A stretch of DNA of 64,000 bases from JAICXG01 sp036825615 (GTDB taxonomy: Bacteria; Verrucomicrobiota; Verrucomicrobiia; Chthoniobacterales; UBA10450), in assembly GCA_036825615.1 (NCBI GenBank), contig DAISXY010000005.1, positions 124,001 to 188,000 on the forward strand, written 5' to 3'. A program made the translations under genes and the position numbers. This document shows positions 49,438-57,786 of the stretch, in pieces (position 1 is the first letter of the stretch; the number at the start of each line of letters is the position of its first letter). The notes beneath the pieces are model-generated. The model saw only the letters and a program-made list of their open reading frames with translations, searched no databases and had not been told where the DNA came from.

Positions 49438-50103
49438 ATGCTTTATGTCGTCGCCACCCCGATCGGGAATCTCGGCGACATCACCCTGCGTGCGCTCGAT
49501 GTTCTGAGATCAGTTGATTTGATCGCGGCAGAGGACACACGCCATTCCGGTAATCTCCTCCGCCATTTCGAAATCAAGAAACCGCTCGTCAGCTATCATG
49601 AGCACAACGAGGCGCGACGAACGGCGGAATTGAGCGAACGCCTCGCCGCTGGCCAAAATATCGCGCTGATCACCGACGCCGGGATGCCCGGGCTCTCAGA
49701 TCCTGGCGCACGCCTGATCCGGCACTGCATCGCGCACCACCTGCCCTTCACCATCATTCCGGGCGTCTCTGCCATCACCACCGCCCTGGTCGGGTCTGGA
49801 TTCGAGACGGAGAAATTTTGCTTTCGAGGTTTCCTGCCGGTGAAAAGCGGCCAGCGCATCCGCGAACTAACCACCGCTGCCGAACGCGGCGAGACCACGG
49901 TTTTTTTTGAATCCCCCTATCGCCTGACGAAAACGCTCGCCGCCTGCTGCGAACTGCTGCCGGAACGTCAACTTTGCGTCGCGCGCGAGTTGACAAAAAA
50001 ATTTGAGGAATTCCGCCGCGGGACCGCTGCTGACTTGCTGGCGCATTTCACCTCGCATCCGCCGAAGGGCGAGATCACGCTGCTGATCGCCGGTGCTGAT
50101 TGA
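49438..50103 (+). CDS. rsmI: 16S rRNA (cytidine1402-2'-O)-methyltransferase
   Basis: 221 residues, somewhat short for RsmI because the C-terminal extension is missing. It 2'-O-methylates C1402 of 16S rRNA, the nucleotide that RsmH also modifies. Tetrapyrrole-methylase-fold motifs: YVVATPIGNLGDITLRAL, AAEDTRHSGNLLRHF, SYHEHNE, LITDAGMPGLSDPGARL and PGVSAITTALVGSGF. It opens a plus-strand run of translation genes; rplU begins 124 bases later. Confidence 0.94.
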   Translation: MLYVVATPIGNLGDITLRALDVLRSVDLIAAEDTRHSGNLLRHFEIKKPLVSYHEHNEARRTAELSERLAAGQNIALITDAGMPGLSDPGARLIRHCIAHHLPFTIIPGVSAITTALVGSGFETEKFCFRGFLPVKSGQRIRELTTAAERGETTVFFESPYRLTKTLAACCELLPERQLCVARELTKKFEEFRRGTAADLLAHFTSHPPKGEITLLIAGAD

Positions 50104-50104
50104 T

Positions 50105-50128
50105 GGAGCCGGCGCGCCCTCGCGCCGG
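50105..50128. repeat. Hairpin repeat CCGGCGCG-CCCT-CGCGCCGG, copy 2
   Basis: Exact 24-nt match to 10223-10246, lying 1 base after the rsmI stop. It could act as an rsmI terminator hairpin, but no U-run follows. Confidence 0.6.
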
Positions 50129-50227
50129 TCGCGATCGCTTCCCGCAGGCGCCCCAGCTCCAGGCAGGATTTTCCCTTGTCAAAGCGCCCCCGCTGTGGAA
50201 GTTTCCGGGCTCTTTTCCCGAGGCTCT

Positions 50228-50575
50228 ATGGCTTACGCAATTATCAAAACCGGCGGCCGGCAGTATCGCGTCGCGGAAGGCGATACGGTTGACGTCGATC
50301 TGCTCGCGGGCGCACCCGGAGAGAAGCTCACGTTCGACCAAGTTCTCCTCCACGCCGACGGCGATCAACTCACGCATGGCAACCCCGCCGTCGGCGGCGC
50401 GAGCGTGACAGGCGAGGTCATCGAGCAACGCAAGGACAAGAAGCTCATCGCTTTCAAGTATCGCCGTCGCAAAGGGTATCACCGCACCGTCGGCCATCGT
50501 CGCAAATTGACCCGGGTCAAAATCACCGGCATCACTCTCGGTAAGAAGGAAAAGAAAACCGCTGCCGCCGAGTAG
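50228..50575 (+). CDS. rplU: Ribosomal protein L21
   Basis: 115 residues from the ATG at 50228 (MAYAIIKTGGRQYRVAEGD), the canonical L21 start. The upstream open frame is not conserved. Signature IKTGGRQYRV and the C-terminal FKYRRRKGYHRTVGHR, which binds 23S rRNA. It forms the standard pair with rpmA, 32 bases downstream. Confidence 0.97.
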   Translation: MAYAIIKTGGRQYRVAEGDTVDVDLLAGAPGEKLTFDQVLLHADGDQLTHGNPAVGGASVTGEVIEQRKDKKLIAFKYRRRKGYHRTVGHRRKLTRVKITGITLGKKEKKTAAAE

Positions 50576-50607
50576 CATCTCTCAAATCTCAACTCTCAAC
50601 TCCCGCA

Positions 50608-50865
50608 ATGGCTCACAAAAAAGGACAAGGCAGCGTCAAAAACGGTCGCGACAGCGTCAGCAAGCGGCTCGGTGTAAAAAAATTTGGGAGCGAGAACGTC
50701 GTCGCCGGCAACATCATCGTGCGGCAGCGCGGAACGAAATTTCTTCCGGGCAAGAACGTCGGGCTCGGCCGCGACTACACCATCTTTGCCCTGATCGACG
50801 GCCAGGTGCGCTTCGACCGGGCCGGCCGGCGGGTCAGCGTCGTCCCGCGCGAGAGCAGCAGCTAG
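50608..50865 (+). CDS. rpmA: Ribosomal protein L27
   Basis: 85 residues. It starts MAHKKGQGSVKNGRDSVSKRLGVK, so the N-terminus that reaches the peptidyl-transferase centre is exposed directly, without the cleavable leader found in Firmicutes. GSENVVAGNIIVRQRGTKFLPGKNVGLGRDYTIFAL is the family core. Pairs with rplU. Confidence 0.97.
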   Translation: MAHKKGQGSVKNGRDSVSKRLGVKKFGSENVVAGNIIVRQRGTKFLPGKNVGLGRDYTIFALIDGQVRFDRAGRRVSVVPRESSS

Positions 50866-50970
50866 CGCGGAAGCGCCTTCCTCCAGAGGGACCTGTTCCG
50901 CAGGTTCGCGCGCGGTTTTACGAGATTGTAAAATCCCCCCTTTTCGGTTATAACCGCAGCTTTTCGCGCA

Positions 50971-51564
50971 ATGAAATACACCACCTATCTCCTCTTCGGC
51001 GCGCCCGGCAGTGGCAAAGGCACCCAGGGCCATTCACTCGGCTCAATCCCGCGCTTCTTTCATTGCGCCTGCGGCGACGTTTTCCGCACCCTCGACACGC
51101 GCACCAAAGTCGGTCGCGCCTTTCTCGAATACTCGAGCAAAGGCCAGCTCGTACCGGACGAGATTACGGTCGAGCTCTGGCGCGCGCACATTGACGCCGC
51201 GGTCGAAGCGCATGAGTTCAAACCCGACATCGACGTCCTCGTGCTTGATGGGATCCCGCGCAATGTCGGCCAGGCCAAAATCATGGACGACGTGATTGAT
51301 GTGAAAAAAGTTTTCCATCTTTCCTGTCCCGATCGCGACCAGCTTTTTGCCCGGCTGAAAAAACGCGCCCTTAAAGACAACCGGCTCGATGATGCGAATG
51401 AGCAGGTCATTAAACGCCGGCTCCAGACCTACGAAACCGAATCCAAGCCGGTGCTCGATTATTATCGGGATCGCGTGCAGGTGATTGACGCGACACAACC
51501 GCCGGCCCGCGTCCTTTACAATATCCTGGCAACGGTGGCGAATGGTGAGCATGCAGCAGTTTGA
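50971..51564 (+). CDS. adk: Adenylate kinase family protein
   Basis: 197 residues. P-loop GAPGSGKGTQG (10-20), CGDVFR for NMP binding, and LDGIPRNVGQAK, where most Adk read DGFPR. No zinc-finger LID is present, so it is the short-LID type. It converts ATP and AMP to two ADP. The unusual start of the NMP loop (GSIPRFFHCACGDVFR) and the IPRN variant show divergence from E. coli Adk, so another NMP substrate is possible. The following zinc-ribbon gene overlaps its end. Confidence 0.85.
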   Translation: MKYTTYLLFGAPGSGKGTQGHSLGSIPRFFHCACGDVFRTLDTRTKVGRAFLEYSSKGQLVPDEITVELWRAHIDAAVEAHEFKPDIDVLVLDGIPRNVGQAKIMDDVIDVKKVFHLSCPDRDQLFARLKKRALKDNRLDDANEQVIKRRLQTYETESKPVLDYYRDRVQVIDATQPPARVLYNILATVANGEHAAV

Positions 51565-51793
51565 GAATTTCACTGCCTCGAGTCTATATTGCGACAAGTG
51601 CAAAACCGCGATGCCGGTGCGCGAGCGGCTTCTCCTCATCCTGCCCGATCGCGAACTTTATGATTATCTCTGCACCGGCTGCGGCTCATCGGTCGGCTCG
51701 CGCGAAGTCACCGCGGGCGACAAACTGATGGCACAAGCCGCCGCGGCGCGTCGCAACCGGCACGCGATGGCGCCGCTCGATCTGCTGCCCTGA
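51542..51793 (+). CDS. Small zinc-ribbon protein
   Basis: 83 residues from the ATG at 51542, overlapping adk by 23 bases (a later ATG at 51551 would also serve). Two Cys pairs, CDKC and CTGC, about 28 residues apart, form a likely zinc ribbon. The rest is a basic tail (AAARRNRHAM). Ends 6 bases before fmt. No family recognised; operon position points to translation or nucleotide metabolism. Confidence 0.65.
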   Translation: MVSMQQFENFTASSLYCDKCKTAMPVRERLLLILPDRELYDYLCTGCGSSVGSREVTAGDKLMAQAAAARRNRHAMAPLDLLP

Positions 51794-51799
51794 CGCAGC

Positions 51800-52738
51800 A
51801 TGCGAATCGTTTTTATCGGCACGGGCGAAATCGGCCTGCCGACGCTCCGCTCGTTGCGCGAATCCCCGGCGCACGGGCTGGCCGGCGTCGTCACTCAACC
51901 CGACAAACCGGTCGGGCGCGAACAGCGGATCCAGCCGCCGCCCGTCAAGGCGGAACTCGGCGCAACCGGAATTCCCATTCTGCAACCGGCGCGGATTCGC
52001 ACTGAGGACGCGCTCGCACAAATTCGCGCGCTCGCGCCGGAAGTCATTGTGGTAATGGCCTATGGCCAGATTTTACCGCGCGCACTGCTTGAGATTCCGC
52101 CGATCGCCTGCCTCAACCTGCATGCTTCCCTCCTCCCGCGGCATCGCGGCGCCTCGCCGATCCAGGCGGCGATTATCGCGGACGATTCCGAGACGGGGAT
52201 CACCGTCATCTACATGGATGAAGGGCTCGACACGGGCGACATCCTTCTGCAAAAGCCGCTAAAAATTTTGCCTGACGAGACGGGCGGTTCCCTCCACGAA
52301 CGGCTGGCCCAACTTGCGCCCGACGCCCTTCGCGAAGCGCTCGACGCGCTCGCCGCCAGCCGCGCACCGCGCATGCCACAGGATTCCACCCGCGCAACTT
52401 ACGCCCCCAAACTCACGCGCGAGGATGGCCGGATTGATTGGCGCGAGCCGGCCGAGTTGCTCGCGCGAAAGGTGCGCGCCTATGATCCCTGGCCAGGCGC
52501 CTTCACCGAAATCACGGACTCCTCAGGCAAAACGCGCCACCTGAAAATCTTCCAGGCCACTGCGAGCAAAAACGACCTTGGGACGCCAGGCACAATTTCC
52601 ACGCCTAACGACTCCAGCCTTCTCGTCGCGACGCGCGGCGGGAGCCTTCGCCTCGAGGAGGTGCAGCTGGAAGGGAAACGCCGGATGCGCGCGGCTGATT
52701 TTTTGCGCGGTTTTTCCTCCCCAAAAATCGTTTTCTGA
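51800..52738 (+). CDS. fmt: Methionyl-tRNA formyltransferase
   Basis: 312 residues. It formylates initiator Met-tRNA. Motifs: IVFIGTGEIGLPTLRSL, the 10-formyl-THF site region ASLLPRHRGASPIQAAI with the catalytic Asn-His-Asp set (NLHASLLPRHRG), MDEGLDTGDILLQ, and the C-terminal OB-like domain starting ARKVRAYDPWPGAF. A TCGTTAGGC word encodes Pro-Asn-Asp near residue 270. No def gene adjoins it here. Confidence 0.95.
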   Translation: MRIVFIGTGEIGLPTLRSLRESPAHGLAGVVTQPDKPVGREQRIQPPPVKAELGATGIPILQPARIRTEDALAQIRALAPEVIVVMAYGQILPRALLEIPPIACLNLHASLLPRHRGASPIQAAIIADDSETGITVIYMDEGLDTGDILLQKPLKILPDETGGSLHERLAQLAPDALREALDALAASRAPRMPQDSTRATYAPKLTREDGRIDWREPAELLARKVRAYDPWPGAFTEITDSSGKTRHLKIFQATASKNDLGTPGTISTPNDSSLLVATRGGSLRLEEVQLEGKRRMRAADFLRGFSSPKIVF

Positions 52739-52756
52739 TCGATTATCCGGCCCGAG

Positions 52757-53482
52757 ATGGAAGCGCCGAAGCCGGTTTACAAGCGAATTGTCCTCAAGCT
52801 CAGCGGCGAAGCGCTGCGCGAAACCGGTGCGCGCGAAACCATCTCGCCGCAAATCGTGAACGAGATTGCGCGGCAGGTGAAGGAGATTTTCGATCTCGGG
52901 ATCCAGATATCCATCGTGGTCGGCGGGGGCAATATCTGGCGCGGGCTCGCGGCCAGCCATCAGGGAATGGACCGCACCACGGCCGATTACATGGGCATGC
53001 TCGCGACCGTGATCAATGGCCTCGCCTTGCAAAGCGGGCTCGAGCGAGGCGGGGTTGTCACGCGCGTGCAGACGGCGATCGAAATGCAGAACGTCGCCGA
53101 GCCCTTCATCCTGCGTCGCGCAATTCGCCATCTCGAGCAGGGCCGGGTGGTGATCTTCGTCGCCGGGACCGGGAATCCTTATTTTTCCACCGACACGACC
53201 GCGGCCTTGCGCGCAAGCGAGATCGGCGCCGACATCATTCTCAAAGCAACGAAGGTAGACGGCATCTACGACCGGGACCCGAAACTTTATCCCGATGCGC
53301 AACGCTACGAGCGGATCACCTTCAATGAAGCCCTGACGAAAAGATTGCAGGTGATGGATTCGACCGCTTTCAGCCTTTGCATGGACAACAAAATCCCGAT
53401 CTGCGTCTTCGACATGCACAGCCCCACCAATGTGCGCGATATCGTTCTCGGCCGGCCCGTGGGCACGCTCGTGACCGATTAG
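52757..53482 (+). CDS. pyrH: UMP kinase
   Basis: 241 residues. Amino-acid-kinase fold: RIVLKLSGEALR at the start, VVGGGNIWRG, the GMLATVINGLAL helix, FVAGTGNPYFSTDTTAALRA and TKVDGIYDRDPK. It phosphorylates UMP to UDP and is GTP-regulated in most bacteria. It stands 43 bases before frr, as in many genomes, but fmt rather than tsf precedes it. Confidence 0.97.
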   Translation: MEAPKPVYKRIVLKLSGEALRETGARETISPQIVNEIARQVKEIFDLGIQISIVVGGGNIWRGLAASHQGMDRTTADYMGMLATVINGLALQSGLERGGVVTRVQTAIEMQNVAEPFILRRAIRHLEQGRVVIFVAGTGNPYFSTDTTAALRASEIGADIILKATKVDGIYDRDPKLYPDAQRYERITFNEALTKRLQVMDSTAFSLCMDNKIPICVFDMHSPTNVRDIVLGRPVGTLVTD

Positions 53483-53525
53483 CGATTGCGATTCAGAACC
53501 TCCGCAGCTTTCTTTTTACAGACCT

Positions 53526-54086
53526 ATGACCGCCGAAGAAATTCTTCTCGAAGCCGAGTTGGCGATGGAAAAAAGCGTCGATTACATGATGCACGAATTC
53601 GCCGCCGTGCGGACAGGGAAGGCTTCGCCCGCGCTGGTCGAGAATGTTGATGTCCAGGCCTACGGTTCGTCGATGAAATTGAAACAGCTCGCTCTCATCA
53701 CCACCCCCGAGCCGCGCCTGCTCGTGGTGCAGCCGTTCGATGCCTCGACGGTCCGCGACGTCGAGCGAGCGCTGAAGGAATCGAAGATCGGAATCACTCC
53801 GCTGATTGACGGGAAGGTGATTCGTCTCCCGATTCCGGAGCTTTCGGAAGAGCGACGCAAAGAACTGGTGCGCTCCCTCAAGCACATGGCCGAGGAAGCG
53901 CGCGTCCGGGTGCGGGCCAATCGTCACACCGCGATGGACGAAGCGAAGAAGATGCAGAAGGCGGGCGAAGCGACCGAAGACCAGTTGCACGACATGCAAG
54001 GCGACATTCAGAAATTGACCGATCGATTCGTGAAATCGATCGACGAACACCTGGAGCGGAAAGAAGCCGAGGTGATGAAGGTTTAG
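53526..54086 (+). CDS. frr: Ribosome recycling factor
   Basis: 186 residues, standard RRF length: a three-helix bundle plus the small domain. It splits post-termination ribosomes with EF-G. Recognised by MEKSVDYMMHEFAAVRTGKASPALVENV, VQPFDASTVRDVERAL, RLPIPELSEERRKELV and the final DEHLERKEAEVMKV. Last of the translation run; the next gene begins 28 bases later but is unrelated. Confidence 0.97.
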   Translation: MTAEEILLEAELAMEKSVDYMMHEFAAVRTGKASPALVENVDVQAYGSSMKLKQLALITTPEPRLLVVQPFDASTVRDVERALKESKIGITPLIDGKVIRLPIPELSEERRKELVRSLKHMAEEARVRVRANRHTAMDEAKKMQKAGEATEDQLHDMQGDIQKLTDRFVKSIDEHLERKEAEVMKV

Positions 54087-54113
54087 TATAGCCTCGGCGA
54101 GAAGCGATGCGCC

Positions 54114-55784
54114 ATGATGCGATCGTGTTCGATGCGGCAAAGCGTGACGAAGGCCGAATCGCAGAGCACGGTCGCGCACTCTCGAATTGCGAGCCGCACG
54201 CGCCAACCGCCGTCGCATCCGGCCCTGACACCGGCGTTCCAGGACGCGCGCGTTAGCTCGCCGGAAGAGAGCATCGAGCGTAGCGCGGAGGCGATGGCCC
54301 AACGGGCGTTGCGGTCAGCGCCGTCGCGATCTTCGGGGCCGCGGACGCCCGGTGCGCGGAGCGCCGGTTTGTCGCTGCCGGCGGCGGTGCGCTCGGAATT
54401 GGAGCCTCGCTTTGGTTGGGACTTCAGCCGCGTCCGTGTGCACGTCGACGATGAGGCCGCTCGCGCGGCGAACGCGGTGCAGGCGCGGGCCTACACCGTC
54501 GGGCGCGACATCGTTTTCGGCGCGGGCGAGTACGCGCCCGCGACCACGGGAGGCCGGCAGCTACTCGCCCACGAGCTGGCGCACGTTGTCCAGCACGAGG
54601 CCGCGCTGCCCGGACTCGCCGGCGGCGGCGTGTTGCTGCGGCAACCGAAGGACAAACCGGCGCGCCCTAACGAACCGGTGCGGCAATCAACCGAGGAGGT
54701 CGAAGACATTCGCGGCCAGAAGGCCCCAACACACCGTCTTGCCCTGAAAAAGCTCAGGCTGCTGGTCGTGCTTTGGGATCCCGGCCGCAAGGACCAGGGC
54801 CCGCGACCGACTGCCCAGGAAATTGACGAATCGCTCTTTGGCAGCCAGGCGAGCAGCCTGCGCGAGTTCTACCTCAACCAATCCGGCGGCACGGCCGTGA
54901 TCGAAAAAGTGGCCGTGCTGGATTGGGTCAAAGCCGAGAAGCCGGCCGACCACTACTGGCATCATCCGGAGAACGCCAAGGACGGATTCAAGGATGGTCA
55001 CATCGAGAAGTGGGCGGAGGCGCTTGGGAAGGCCGACAAGCGGGTTGACTTCGCGAGCTTCGACGAGAACGGCGACCTCAAGCTCACTGCAGAGGAACTC
55101 GGGATCCTCATCGTCATTCCGCAGAAGAGCCCGTTCGGCACCAACCGCCCGACCGAAGGACCAAACCAGAAGCCGCTCGTTCTCGATGGGGTCGAGATCG
55201 GCTGGATCGCCGAGGTCTACATGCCCTCGCCGATGAACCTGGGCGTGACGCGTCATGAGCTTGGCCATCTCTTCTTCGGATTCCCCGACGTTTACGCGAA
55301 CCAGAAGTATCCAGGCCACGGCGCCGACGACTACTCCCTCATGGCCGTAACCTATACCGATGCACAGATCGACGCGCCGCTGCGCTTCAAGAAGGGATGG
55401 ATCACCGGCAGCCCGATCAGAGGATCCGGCTCCTACAAGATTGCTTCGATCGAGGACTCGCGCGAGGCGCTGGTTTACGAGCGGGCCGGGAGCAAGCCGC
55501 CCGAGTATTTCCTCATCGAGCTGCGGCTCGCGGGAAAATACGATCGCGACCTGCCGGCGCACGGCCTCGTGATCTGGCGCTTCGTGGATGATGGAAATCC
55601 CGAGAGCATCTATCGCTTCACCCCGCACGGTAAGGGAGCGTGGCCGATGGACCAGAGGCTCGATGCTTTCCCGCTCGATTGGAGCGATGGCAAATCGTCG
55701 GGCGTGACCGTCTCGGTGGATCCGAATCTCAAGGGAACAGTCCAGATCGACGTCAGCGCGTCGGCGGCTTCGAAGAAACCGTGA
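54114..55784 (+). CDS. DUF4157 protein fused to an M6-like metalloprotease domain
   Basis: 556 residues with no signal peptide or membrane helix. Residues about 85-170 form a DUF4157 domain: LSLPAAVRSELEPRFGWDFSRVRVHVD and the zinc motif HELAHVVQH (153-161). Residues about 210-550 resemble the immune-inhibitor A/M6 peptidases: a second zinc motif, HELGHLFFGFPD (381-392), and DYSLMAV. An EF-hand-like DENGDLKLTAEE (318-329) suggests calcium binding. DUF4157 is a recurrent header domain of proteins carried by extracellular contractile injection systems, so this may be a toxin cargo. No such system lies in this window. Alternative start ATG at 54132. Confidence 0.8.
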   Translation: MMRSCSMRQSVTKAESQSTVAHSRIASRTRQPPSHPALTPAFQDARVSSPEESIERSAEAMAQRALRSAPSRSSGPRTPGARSAGLSLPAAVRSELEPRFGWDFSRVRVHVDDEAARAANAVQARAYTVGRDIVFGAGEYAPATTGGRQLLAHELAHVVQHEAALPGLAGGGVLLRQPKDKPARPNEPVRQSTEEVEDIRGQKAPTHRLALKKLRLLVVLWDPGRKDQGPRPTAQEIDESLFGSQASSLREFYLNQSGGTAVIEKVAVLDWVKAEKPADHYWHHPENAKDGFKDGHIEKWAEALGKADKRVDFASFDENGDLKLTAEELGILIVIPQKSPFGTNRPTEGPNQKPLVLDGVEIGWIAEVYMPSPMNLGVTRHELGHLFFGFPDVYANQKYPGHGADDYSLMAVTYTDAQIDAPLRFKKGWITGSPIRGSGSYKIASIEDSREALVYERAGSKPPEYFLIELRLAGKYDRDLPAHGLVIWRFVDDGNPESIYRFTPHGKGAWPMDQRLDAFPLDWSDGKSSGVTVSVDPNLKGTVQIDVSASAASKKP

Positions 55785-55832
55785 CGACTTGGAAGTGATC
55801 AGCCGTGGCCAAGTGCTTCGGCGGCTGCGCGC

Positions 55833-57701
55833 TCAGGCTGACCGCACGCCGGCAATCACTTCTTCGGTACCCACGCCTTCCATGCAGCGAAAATCCAGCG
55901 GACACTCGCGGAGGAAACAGGGACTGCACTCGACCTGATGCCTAACGACAATGTTCCCGCTCCCGAGCGGTCCGGTAAGTCGCGGCTCGGTCGAACCGAA
56001 AATCGCCACCACTGGAACACCGAGCAAGGTCGCGAGGTGCATCGTGCCGGTGTCATTGGTTAAGAGGAGCCGGCATTTCCGCAGTTCCTCGATCAACTGC
56101 TCGAGCGTCGTTTTGCCAATGAGATTGACGCCGCCGTTCCCAAGCGCGGTGGAAATTTTGGCGCCTATCGCTTCGTCCCTGGCGGTTCCAAAAAGCACCC
56201 AGTCGCCCCCGATTGTTTTCGCCACTTCCGCAAAACGCTCCGGCAGCCAGCGTTTCGCCGGCCCGTATTCCGCCCCGGGGCAGAGTCCGAAGGACCCGCT
56301 GCGATTCGCTTTCGCAATTGCGATCTCGCCCACTTCGGCCTCCACGCCTAACGAGCGGACGAGATCGAGATAATGCTCGACCTGATGCGGTGGCGGACCA
56401 AAGCGTTCCACCGGCCGCACGAGTTGATTGAGGAGCCAGCGCCGGTAATGGCCGGCAACGCCGACCCGGCGCGGAATTTTCCCGAGCCAGAACTCGAGCG
56501 CGACGCGGAGCGAATTCGGAAAAACAATCCCGACATCGAACCGAGGTTGCGCACGCACCAACCGCACCGCGCTCCAGAGCGATTTTCTGCCTAACGACAA
56601 GACCGCGTCCACTTCCGGCAGCAACCGCCAGACCGCGGCGAGCTTCTCCGGCGCGAGCACCGTGACGTGCGCATCCGGGCGGCCGCGTTTGATCGCGCGC
56701 ACCGCCGGCATGCTGATAACGCTGTCTCCGAGCCAGTTGCTGGCGCGGATCAAAATTCGAAACGGCTTCAGTTCGTTAGGCGCAAGTTCGGGCGGAAGGT
56801 AAATTCCGCGTTTGTAGTTGCTCAGGAGCCAGTTCGGATTCGGTGTTTTCCAGCGGTTGTGCACCCAGAACCAATCCTCGGGCGCGCACCGGATTTGCTC
56901 TTCAATCATCAGGTTCGCCCTGGCGGTGAGCGCGCCGACGCTGTCGTTAGGCAAATCGCCCGGCCGGCTGAACGTCATTCGCCATCTCGCCGGTCCCTCC
57001 GTAAAAAGCGACGCCGCGATCAGGGCCGCGCCCGTTCGTTTGCAAAGCAATCCGACCAGCGGCGAAGTCGAGGCGAGCCGGCCAAAAAAAGGCGTCCACA
57101 TCCCGTGATCGCCCGCATGCTGGTCGCTCAGGATGCCGATCATGCCGCCGCCACGGAGCAGCTTCAGCGCCTCGGTAAATCCTTCGCTCCGGTCGAAAAG
57201 CTCGACCCCGAAGCGCGCCCGCTGCTGTTTCACAAAGGCGTCGAGGTAACGATTGCCGAGCTTTTGGTAAACCGTACTCAGCCGGGTGTAACCAAAGTAA
57301 TGCGGCAGGATCTGCGCGAACAATTCCCAATTCCCGAGATGACTCAGCACCAGCACGACCGGCCGGCCCTCGCGCAACTGCTGGTGCACCTCCTCCTGCT
57401 GCTCGACCGCGATCAGCGGCGTCACCTTTTCCAATGGCATGGCGTTCAGTTTCATCCCGCTGAGGAGATTGGCGCCGAGCCGCTGGAAATGACGGCGCAC
57501 GATCCGGCGCTTTTCCGCATCCGGAATCTCGCTCCCGAAGGCGATCTCGACATTGCGGCGGGCAAGGCGGCGATAGTTGGGTAAAAAGAGCCAGGCGCAG
57601 AATCCAAGCGTCTGTCCGAGGAAGAAGATCGTTCGCAGCGGCAGCGTCGTGATCAGCGCGAGGGCTGCGCGATAAAATAGGTAAAGGCAAAAGTCGAGCA
57701 T
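55833..57701 (-). CDS. Fusion of lipid A acyltransferase (LpxL-like) and heptosyltransferase (WaaF-like)
   Basis: 622 residues from the ATG at 57701. Residues 1 to about 295 are an LpxL/HtrB-type acyltransferase: one N-terminal membrane helix, the catalytic HLGNWE (His-x4-Glu) near residue 120, the SDQHAGDHGMWTPFFG block and WFWVHNRWK. Residues from about 310 are a GT9 heptosyltransferase: RILIRASNWLGDSVISMPAVRAIK, LCPGAEYGPAKRWLP, and LTNDTGTMHLATLLGVPVVAIFGSTEP. Both act on lipid A-core at the inner membrane, so one polypeptide could link acylation to core extension. Five TCGTTAGGC words lie in it. Confidence 0.9.
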   Translation of the reverse strand: MLDFCLYLFYRAALALITTLPLRTIFFLGQTLGFCAWLFLPNYRRLARRNVEIAFGSEIPDAEKRRIVRRHFQRLGANLLSGMKLNAMPLEKVTPLIAVEQQEEVHQQLREGRPVVLVLSHLGNWELFAQILPHYFGYTRLSTVYQKLGNRYLDAFVKQQRARFGVELFDRSEGFTEALKLLRGGGMIGILSDQHAGDHGMWTPFFGRLASTSPLVGLLCKRTGAALIAASLFTEGPARWRMTFSRPGDLPNDSVGALTARANLMIEEQIRCAPEDWFWVHNRWKTPNPNWLLSNYKRGIYLPPELAPNELKPFRILIRASNWLGDSVISMPAVRAIKRGRPDAHVTVLAPEKLAAVWRLLPEVDAVLSLGRKSLWSAVRLVRAQPRFDVGIVFPNSLRVALEFWLGKIPRRVGVAGHYRRWLLNQLVRPVERFGPPPHQVEHYLDLVRSLGVEAEVGEIAIAKANRSGSFGLCPGAEYGPAKRWLPERFAEVAKTIGGDWVLFGTARDEAIGAKISTALGNGGVNLIGKTTLEQLIEELRKCRLLLTNDTGTMHLATLLGVPVVAIFGSTEPRLTGPLGSGNIVVRHQVECSPCFLRECPLDFRCMEGVGTEEVIAGVRSA

Positions 57702-57748
57702 GCAGGCCGGACGGGCCGGCAGGGACGGAGAGCGGCAGGAGCGTAATT

Positions 57749-57778
57749 TTGCCTGCGAGCCGCTGCAATCATTATAAT
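57749..57778 (+). promoter_or_regulatory. Promoter of the two-domain glycosyltransferase; near-leaderless start
   Basis: TTGCCT (57749-57754), 18 bases, TATAAT (57773-57778). Transcription would begin at about 57785, and the GTG start is at 57787, so the message would have essentially no leader. The -10 is a perfect consensus, the -35 a 4-of-6 match. Confidence 0.5.
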
Positions 57779-57786
57779 GTCCTCTC

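Noticed and set aside
54114..55784. A contractile injection system beside the DUF4157 protein
   Set aside because: Neighbours are frr and LPS/glycan genes; no sheath, tube, baseplate or AAA ATPase gene is present in the window, so only the cargo-like protein is reported.
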